Program-made: the position numbers and the translations under genes
Source: Bolinopsis microptera
Lineage: Eukaryota; Ctenophora; Tentaculata; Lobata; Bolinopsidae
Assembly: GCF_026151205.1 (NCBI RefSeq)
Contig: NC_087075.1
Span: forward strand, 10,958,303 to 11,022,302
DNA length: 64,000 nt
Direction of reading: 5' to 3'
Notes under the pieces: model-generated
What the model saw: only the letters and a program-made list of their open reading frames with translations
Told to the model about the DNA's origin: nothing
The model's database searches: none
Part shown: positions 55,501-64,000 of the stretch, in pieces
How the letters are laid out: the number at the start of each line of letters is the position of its first letter
Position numbering within the stretch: the first letter of the stretch is position 1

Positions 55501-58500
55501 AATTCAAGCGCTGTTACGAATTAGAAAAAAATATGGTCAACTCATCCCACATTATCCAGATCTTTGTATCTTTCCTTTTCCACTAAAAAGTTTTTTATGG
55601 GTCTTCGTTCGGGGATGGACAAGATTATTTAAAGATTAGGCAAGCTAGCTTTTGCTTACACTTTATTGTACAGCTGAGGGTAGAGCTGAAACCAGAATTA
55701 TGAGTAAATTAATCTTGTATCCACCTAGGAAGCAGTAGAGTGAACCAGAATAATTACAATATTATCTTGTGTAACAGTAGAACCTGAGCTAGAATAATGA
55801 CAAAATTAATCTTGTAAACCACTACACAGAAAAATCTCGTTGTCCCCAAGTTCTCTTCAAACAGCAAGAGGTCCCGATGTGAACTGTTCGAGACAGAAGA
55901 AAAATAACGATGATTGTTCGAGAATTACAAAGATATATCAAAGATATGTTGATTGATTAAAAAGTGGTGGTATCTTCTACATGTACCTTTTTTTAGTGGA
56001 TAAATGCGGAAGGCGGATATGAAAAAATGAGTTTTGGTATATAGTAACAGCACAGGTGTTTTGAGCCTAGTAAAACCTTCTATTGACCGGGATAAGTCGG
56101 ATTAAATTATAAGCAGCAGATAACCAGCTTGATCTTGTTGATTTTATACTAAGGAAATCTAAATTCAACTGTTGCTGCAAGCACGACCGTTGCATTATGG
56201 TGGGCTGTATTACTATGTACACCATTTACCTATTTTAACCCCTTTATATTATACCCCCTTTTACTATTATACCCTCTTTGGTTTACAAGTTACAAGCATC
56301 TTTTCGTGCACGCGGAAGCGTGCACCTCCGGCGGAGGCTAGGTGGGCGGATCACGAAGGGACCGCCGCACAGACTCGGCAGAGAGTTTTTCAGACATTAA
56401 GACTCTTCGGATGTCGTTTCAGCAGATGTATTTTTTGTTCAAAATCATTCTAATTTGATGTCAAGATGGACAGAAGAATAAATAGTTTATGTTGAGGATT
56501 TTTAAGAAATTTGCTAATATAATTACTCGCCAGCACGGTTATACAGAAATTCGGTTAAAAGACCCCAAAATCGCCATATTCAGGAGCCTTTAAAAACAAT
56601 GTTTAAATTGAGTTAGAGATCTTGAAATTTTTCAGGGGTCTAGACGTTGACCAAATCGAATGCAAGAAAAGTTTAAGGGTTTCAGGAAAATCGGGATGTG
56701 GATTTTCTAGAACCCCTGTGTTTTATGACAGATAGTGTCGTGATTATACATTATACATATTCAGGGATAGACGCTTTGACCAGTCATTGTAGCCTGTATT
56801 AATAGTCCATAGATTCAAAAGTATATGATCACAGCCATTTCCACCACAGGTCTTGAAAATAATTGTTTTACACTTTAGTTTTCATTGTACAAATAATTTA
56901 TTTGTACGGTCATGAAACCCTTTGAATGGAGTCATCAAGTTAACCGTTTTTTAAAACTTGATTTTTGACAAAGTGATTAACTTTTAATTGATTTTACTAC
57001 ACATTAAATTGTAATTGTATTCAAAATCTGAGGAAAATTTCACCATTAGATAATATTGTTCAAGCATTCGAACATCTTCCGGAAAGTTTTTCTAGCTTGC
57101 TCCTTCATAAAGATAAGTAGTACATTGGAAGTTTGTGCTTTTTTGAAGAATTATATTTATAAAAAACGTCAATTGTGCGATTTACGTATTCTCTGGTGAT
57201 TGGGCCATGCCTTGGGTTGTGGAGCTCCGTTCTGCTTCCTATAGGTATAAATTGTGCATTAGGCTAGTTTTAAAGTTGAAAATAGAAAATTTGCACACGA
57301 GGGGACACGCCCAAATTGATAGAAATTTCGCTAATAATCTCACTGAAAATTGCTGTTTTCGTATTTTCTGTCAACCTTTAGAGTGCCGTTAGTGATTTCA
57401 AATTCTTCTTGATATACTTTGAAACTTTGCTTGCTTATCAAACTATATATAAAACAATTACATGCAAAAAGTTAACGGCGATTCAAATATGGATGCGCAC
57501 GCAAAGTCTCCCGCTCAAAGTTTGACACGCGCGAAAGGTGAGAATTTGAGCTCATTCGTGATTTCAAACAAATTCTGCTTTGCACGACAGTTTTATGTCA
57601 TATTATATTTGAATTTAATGCCAACTTGAATGAAGTATTAAGTGGTAATTATTCAGTAAAGTGATCGACCGATATGCTTTCCTAAACAACAAGGAAATGT
57701 TTTTAAAGAAGAAAAATTTACGAAATCGTTTGAAAACTTCCTTCCGGATTAATGAAAGTTTCTGTTTATATTATCGACTTTATAAAAGTACCCTGACATT
57801 ATATTCAAAAAAATAGATGATATTTAGACAAAAAAGACCATTAATAATGGGTAGAAGGGACAGGCCTGTGTACTATCTTTTACCATAACAAAACGGAAAT
57901 GATATTAATTTGTTTGACACGATTCTGTCAATGCAAAATGATACCGAGAATGAATATCGGTTTCGCTCGCTTTTCCCTTAATTTACAATTGTAAATTAGA
58001 CCTTTGAAAAAACTACCAAAGGCAGCTGTACTCGGCACTATCAGATTCAATTAACTTCAGCAGTAGTAACTCCACCTGTTCCCGCGATATACTAGGTATC
58101 GACCCGACAAAACACCAAAGAGATTTTTAACAGCTTCTGATTTGAATGGAATTAATCGAAAATTATTTCTTATTCGAAAAGCCGTGAATGAATGGAGGAA
58201 ATGCAGTGCGTCCGATTTCATTCGCGGTATCTTTTTGGCATTGAGTAGAAACGGTCTATCAATTAATATCATTTCCTTTTGTTTGGGAAGAGAGACACTG
58301 GGCAGCGGTCCACTCTACCATGATTATGGGTTTTTGTCAAATTAATAGTATAAAAAATTAATGCACACTGATATAATTATGTTTTTGGTTCTTCATTAAA
58401 ACTCTTTTAAAATGGTCCTGAATTTTTTAATAACTTCCTGTGTCTGATACAATGAAGTGTTGAAATATTCTTGATGATGAGAAACTTAGATTATACCCGC

Positions 58501-61500
58501 AGATGTGTCGGTTTTTGCCCGGAATAAAGGCCTCACGTTCTGTTTGCGAAACTTCAATATGGTAAGAAACTTGAACTTTATTACTTCTTAAGAACTTTGA
58601 ACTTATCTACTTCTTTAAAATGCTTGACCTTGCCTTTACAAAGTATATTAAGAGGAGCAGACTGAATGTTGGTACTTTATTTCGTTTTTTTAAGCACTCA
58701 ATTGATTCAGACTATCTTTCAGTTAGAGGTAGTTGGACTGGAATCAGATGGGAGGAAACGCCTCACGTTGCGTGGTTCCGTTTACTCAGGTTGAGAACAT
58801 GTTGCAAAAACGCTTCTCTTACAAGAAAAAGGACCCTTAGCAGTAATGTGGGTCTGCCTGCTACGAGTTTTTCGGATTATACGGACGGGATTTTTCGACT
58901 ACGATTAGTGCGCAAATCTTTACACCGATATTTACCACTATGGGTAATAGGAGGTTAATAATTTTCTGATTTTCTTTATTTTTACAGATGTTTTAAATTC
59001 CTTTACGTTACTGTTGTATACTATCATAAGCATTGTTAGATGTTACAGTGGTATAGTATTATGAATAAATTTTTATGTCTGCCTGGTAATATTGCCTATT
59101 ATAGAAGGAGCAATTGTCATATCAAATCTTAATTTTCTGCCCTGAACTAACTACGTATCCAACAAAACTCTATCAAAATCAGGTTACGTTAGTATCGTAG
59201 GTTACCACTTGTTTGGACAAGTTCCTACCAAGCTTTATAGTGTCAGAGCATTACTTTTGGTGTGGGACTATCGACTGTGTTGGAAGTAGAATATTTTATT
59301 TAATTTCATTGATGATATTGTAGTTATTGTACGGTAGTGAGAATAATGGTACACTTTTCTTAGGGTCTATGCGCCTCAGTTGGAAAAGTCAACTAATGCA
59401 AAAAATATCAATGTAAAATTACATATAAATATTATAAATAAATTAATCTTCAAATACCTAAAATGAGCAGTGCCCACTCTGGTTAAAGTTGAGCGAATAA
59501 TTACAAAGTGTTAAGAACATAAATGAATTATATAATAATATAATGCTACTTCTGGGTATCTCAGTAAAAGGATAAACACACCCATTAATTATTTCGGGAC
59601 TCATTTGTGGCTACCATGAGTGACGCCAAGTGTGACGCCTATAATGATTCTCTGAGTTTGTACGAACGGAGGAAAGATATTGTACTCACTGTGGAAATGG
59701 ATGGCAAGTGTACGTCTAAGCGTGAGGTCAGTTTGTGTCATGTGTTTGTGTGTTGAATCTTCTCGAGGGGACATGACGGAATTAATGTCCCACTTTTAGT
59801 TATTCTTGTGCTTTTTTTTTGGTAATTTCATTTATAGCCAAAATGTTGTTTTGTACGATTTATGTACGACATAAAGATGTATTTGGACATATTTATAACA
59901 GATTATTTTTAGAATAAAAAGGTCAAAGGTGATCCAGTGAATGTGAAACTGACTATCTCACTGATGGATATGATGGCTCAAGTGCTAGTAGAGACCTTAA
60001 GGTGAGTCCAGTTATGTGTCTTGTGATTGTATGTGTTGAATTTCTCGCATGAGTTATGACGGAATTAATGTCCCACTGGTTGATAATCTTGTCTTTTTAT
60101 TTGGTAATCTAGGTATTTCTTTATATTCGCCCAATCTTTGAAATTGGTAAGCGCGGGATTTTATATCACTCACGCTTCACTCAAGACCTAATGTTGTTTT
60201 AATACGCTTACAAATGGTCTTGTGTAACTAATGCTGCTGGAATAATTTACCGTTTATATTATCAGAATAATGAACGGTCAAGGTGTTCACACAGTGAAAA
60301 TTCAGAATGTGAACTGATCTATCTCACTGATAGGATGATGGCAAGTGCTTCAGTCCAGATGGTGAGTCAGTTTGTTGTCTTGTGATTGTGTGTTGACAAT
60401 CTTCTCGACAATGACAGGAATTATTTGTTCCATTTAGTTAATCTTGTCTTTGTTTTCTGGTATGTATTTTTATTCGCCAATCTGTTGAATTGGAAGCGCG
60501 GATTCTATCTACCTCACGCTTTACTCAACCAAATGTTGTTTTTACGCTAGAAAAAGAACTATTGTACTAAAGATGTAGGACATAATTTACCGTTTTTATT
60601 TTTATGAATAAATGCGGTCTATAAGGTGTGAACGGACCTGTGAACTGACATGTGAAAACGGGGGACAGGTCTCCCGTGGGAGATGTGATGTGACTGTTAT
60701 CGGTTCCAGTACTACGGGAAAACGCTGCCTGTAAGAAAAGTGCACGTGCAAGAATTCTGGGACGTGTGGAGCGCCATGGCAACTGCCAATCTGTCACAGA
60801 ATCAGATAAGATTGGGGGAAGTACAAGTGAGAACCGGTGCGAAGATAGAGTGTCGAACAACGGTTACTGCCACAAACGAGGGGCTCCTGTGAGTGGTGTA
60901 TGGGCCGGATTTGTAAGGGACCCCCAAGTGTTCTAGGAAACTTGCGCTAAAAGTGCTAGTACCCCTAGAAAGTGTGTCGGTACTCCAACTCGCGCACGAG
61001 TCCGGTGATCTAATCAAAGGAAGTTCTTGGGTTGCCCACACAGGCTTCTACGGGAGAAGGCATGTCTCAAACAGGTGACTGCCTTCTGACAACGCAGAGG
61101 GAGTAGAAGGCAACTCAGATCTCTGCAGAAAAAAAACTGAGGGTAGTAAATAGGTGTAATATGATGAAGCGTTGAAAGCAGTGGTCCCCATAGCCTGTGG
61201 GCATGTCTGAATCTTGGATGTAGCTACTGAGGTTTGAATGTGTGTTTATAGCGGGACCGACTGAACGGGGACCATTTTTTGACGAGGGCGGGAGACTTTT
61301 TCGACCCCTTAAACGAGGAAATGGAATATTATGGCCGAGGACTTGAGTCGACCCCTACTAAAACCGTGGAATGTAACTATTTTGGCCAGAAGGAATTTGT
61401 TCGACCCCTAAAATGAGGTATGACTTTTTTGGCGAGGAACTCAGATCAGACCCCTAAACCGAGGAATGAATAATTTTGGGACAAGGACAAGTCTAAATGG

Positions 61501-61545
61501 CCCGAGGTCGCGGGGCGTCGGTCGACCATGGTCAGGAGCCCGAAT
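52590..61545 (+). pseudogene. Indel-riddled second copy of the pseudo-protease gene region
   Basis: Collinear with 7560-16355 from the GTTT array through all exons from exon 4, both MITEs and the post-gene minisatellite. One-to-few-base insertions or deletions occur roughly every 10-25 bases in exons, introns and repeats alike; net length is ~5% longer outside the contracted GTTT array. Reading frames are destroyed everywhere: for example the ShKT-coding end, the EGF exons and the DFTH exon at ~54770 are only recognisable piecewise. Even spread across coding and non-coding DNA argues for uncorrected long-read sequence rather than natural decay. If so, a real paralog or the other haplotype lies beneath. 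Confidence 0.85.
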
Positions 61546-62280
61546 TTCCAGATCTCAGAAGGGCTAGTAGTCAGCCACCCGTGGTTTGCGTGGAATTAAG
61601 ACCTACGAGTGTCTTTCTTGATGGTAGAACAACATGATACTGATAATTAATGTCGTGGTTCAACTTCCGAGTGGGTCGTTATTGACCCAGTTGATCGATT
61701 TTAAAATTTAAATCAACGTACAGGAGTAATGACCAAGATATAACATGTTTTTATACTAATATTTGTAAAAGTTTGACAACATTATATTTAATTAATCAAT
61801 TTTGTGGTCTTAGTGGGTCGCTAATGACCCATTTAACCGATTTTTCGCAGTTTATGATGATTATCACTTGCTGAGAGGCGATTTTGAACTTATGATGTCA
61901 TGCTTTAGGCTGAATTCAAGAAGTTACATGGACATATGTAGTAATAAGCAAGTGAGCCGAGTGGGTCGTTAATGACCCAAATTCTTTATTTTTAAAAAGT
62001 TAGAGTCACACAGTATTGACCATATGTTTTTAACTTATGCTTTTTATTTTATTTTATCCTAACGTCTTTGTTTCAGAAGTTAAAGCCGAAAAACCGTGAT
62101 GGGTCGTTTGCGACCCGGACGAGTGGGTCGTATGCGACCATAGCTGTATCTTTTAAAGTAAACGAGATACAGATTAGCTTTTTTGGATATCTCATTTTTG
62201 CTGTAAAGTGACCTAGTGTGTTAAACGGCATCAAAATCGGCAAACTTTAAAACTCGTCGTCCCTAATGGGTTAGTATGAA
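61546..62280. repeat. Repeat with five GGGTCGTTAATGACCC-type palindromic boxes
   Basis: Boxes near 61675, 61829, 61964, 62101 and 62124, 25-150 bp apart in AT-rich DNA. The right edge abuts the resumed receptor-gene copy at ~62268 (GTCCCTAATGGGTTAG). Possibly part of a DNA transposon; termini unclear. Confidence 0.5.
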
Positions 62281-62307
62281 CAGTCAAGGGACTATAAATA
62301 ATGTCAG

Positions 62308-62799
62308 AATGTTATTCTCACATTCCTTTCTTCAGAGAGGAATTCAGAGAACAAGCCTCGTCCGCACTAGGATTCTTGTATCCACCAGATCAATCTGTAA
62401 CTAAATCTTCTAGTTTCGTTTATGATCCTATGATCTCAAACTGTATCGTTATAATTCAATTTAAACTTCAGAACTTGTTAAACGTCTACCGTACCAAATA
62501 GATTAGATTTCTTTTTTGCCTCTTAAGATTTCTGATCATGATTCCAGATTCATTTTCACTCTCAACCACAAAACCATTTCGCACTCCTAAAAGTAGTCTG
62601 CAGGTGTCAGGTTTAGCTGGATTCGCACACGACTCCCTCATTTGGGGAATGTTCACCGCTCTTCTCAACAGAATCCACCCCAACTTGTTCGTCTCCAGAT
62701 CCAGGGAGTTCACTCTTGTTAATCTGTACAGTGACGGAACAACTCATCCTAATACTAGGAGTTATCCTACTGCTGATATGAAACCTATTGGGTGGCCAG
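62308..62799 (+). pseudogene. Duplicate of receptor exons 6-7
   Basis: Exon 6 copy 62308-62396 and exon 7 copy 62604-62799, with splice sites kept and a few substitutions (first Phe to Cys; NRNHPN to NRIHPN). The intron lacks the MITE found at 20212. No exons 1-5 or 8-24 follow: a LINE begins at ~62840. A fragment, or the edge of a paralog. Confidence 0.8.
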
Positions 62800-62839
62800 G
62801 TTAGCATTTGTTGTTAATTAACTTAAAACTCAGATCCAC

Positions 62840-64000
62840 TTTATTAATAATAAAACAAATATTTAATAAAACAAATATTTATTTTTACGGCACAATCAAA
62901 CAATATCAATAATAAATAAATCAGGGGAGGTTTGAAGAGGTTTCAAGTGCCGAAGGCCACTGCTTATCTTTAGGATTTGAGAGTGACCTGTGCTTAAAAC
63001 CCCCTCAACCATCCACTACGTCAATATAATACTTATTATACAAATATAGAAAAATATAATTATCTAAGCTAAAATTGCTTATTGGTCTAGTTTGGTGACA
63101 TAGGAGAGCCCAGTTGAGTTTTAGTTTAGGTTTATGTTTTAAATCATAGTTTGAAAGGTTAGCCATGTTTCATGGCAGAGAGAGATATCATGTGTGCAGA
63201 GCCGTACCAGATGTAGAATTTGAGATATAATATAGATTAGTTACCATATATTAGGGTCACCTCGATTTTGGAGGGATAGCAAGTGCTTTTTAAGGTTAGA
63301 TTTAATAATACCTGACGAGGCTGATAAGTCTGAATTTTTGGAAGAACCCGGGATTATTATCCCATCTACATTAGCATCACATATTTCGAATACATAGGGG
63401 ATGAGATCATTCCATATTTTCGTAGAGGTGTACAAAAAGTTCTGTTGGGAGATATCTAACCTCAGTAATGGGACAATAAGACGAAGTTTTTCATTTCTAG
63501 GACAGAACTTGAAAAGATCTTTAATCGACTGGGGGACATCAAATTTAAGAATTTTGAATAGCTCCATAAATGTATGGTACATGTGCAGATTCTCCAGGTT
63601 CATAATTTTCTGCTCAGTGAATAGCGGTTTAGTGTGTTCAAGACAGTAGTTCTTTTTAGCCATATGTATATGGCTAAAAAGAAACGAACATATATATGTT
63701 CGTTATAAGTTCTTGAACGTGCACAGGTTAAGTAGTATTCTTTATGATCAAAATTGGGAATGTTACCAAATAGCAGTCGTATACATCGTTTTTGAATAGC
63801 AAAGATTTTATTCAGCTTATGTTTAGGGATCCCACCCCAGCAACTTATACAATAGCTAAGATGTGACATAAATAGAGCATTGTATAGTTTCAAATATTCA
63901 GATTTGGGAATGAATTTGCAAATTCTCTTAATCGATACAATACTGGAGTTCAGCTTTAAAGATAAATGATTAAGATGTGGTTCCCAACATAGCTGTTCGT
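62840..64000 (-). pseudogene. CR1-like LINE 3' end, RT C-terminus, cut by right edge
   Basis: Minus frame open from the right edge: QLCWEPHLNHLSLKLNSSIV, then YLKLYNALFMSHLSYCISCW and IFAIQKRCIRLLFG, the usual region after RT box D in CR1/jockey-type elements. It shifts frame at ~63660 within a 34-bp palindrome, then continues (AKKNYCLEHTKPLFTEQK, NFLYTSTKIWNDLIP) to a stop at 63241. The 3' UTR 62840-63240 ends in AACAAATATTT repeats. May be the same family as the LINE at 1-1861, but the parts do not overlap. Confidence 0.8.

Noticed and set aside
57207-58958. Scattered ORFs of 60-112 codons
   Set aside because: They fall in the indel-riddled copy and reflect chance frames or short conserved stretches, not genes.

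Overview
This is animal nuclear DNA. It is AT-rich, with many small GT-AG introns (most 100-400 bp) and a dense population of transposable elements. The element classes (CR1-like LINEs with esterase and zinc-finger domains, a Penelope-like element with a hammerhead ribozyme, a pogo-like transposon carrying a HIRAN-like gene, hAT and Harbinger-like MITEs, a Polinton-like foldback) and the LDLa/EGF/ShKT architectures suggest an invertebrate, perhaps a cnidarian or another early-branching or marine phylum. The species cannot be named from sequence alone.

Layout. 1-2.1 kb: a minus-strand CR1-like LINE cut by the left edge. 2.58-7.32 kb: a 2.37-kb tandem duplication that carries the 3' end of a small LDLa/coiled-coil/transmembrane gene and the 5' end of the next gene. 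6.8-16.1 kb: an 18-exon gene for a secreted I29/papain-like protein whose catalytic Cys and His are both replaced, followed by EGF-like repeats and a C-terminal ShKT domain. 16.6-27.0 kb: a 24-exon gene for a receptor-guanylate-cyclase-like protein whose cyclase domain has lost its metal-binding and transition-state residues. 27-34 kb: satellite-like repeats, palindromes, a LINE RT fragment and a 3.3-kb pogo-like element (transposase plus HIRAN-like ORF) with a nested hAT MITE. 34.3-35.6 kb: sedoheptulokinase-like gene (minus, one exon) with a CACGTG cluster at its start. 37.2-38.8 kb: SLC22-type transporter (minus, one coding exon). 39.4-40.0 kb: hAT-like MITE. 40.4-44.8 kb: a 4.37-kb giant inverted repeat bounded by a 6-bp target duplication. 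45.0-48.06 kb: Penelope-like retroelement (RT plus GIY-YIG) with an upstream hammerhead ribozyme. 48.2-52.5 kb: nested MITE and LINE remnants, a GPCR-like fragment and one orphan exon. 52.59-61.55 kb: a second copy of the pseudo-protease gene region, disrupted by small indels throughout. 61.6-62.3 kb: repeats with palindromic boxes. 62.3-62.8 kb: a clean copy of two receptor exons. 62.8-64 kb: the 3' end of a minus-strand CR1-like LINE.

How genes may work together. The LDLa membrane protein, the secreted pseudo-protease and the pseudo-cyclase receptor lie head to tail on the plus strand, and parts of all three appear in local duplications. This could be a fast-evolving extracellular recognition cluster, but that is inference; only the domain content and the lost catalytic residues are read directly. 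The kinase and the transporter look like ordinary metabolic and transport genes. The gene models given here keep reading frame through every junction (2,703 and 4,266 coding bases).
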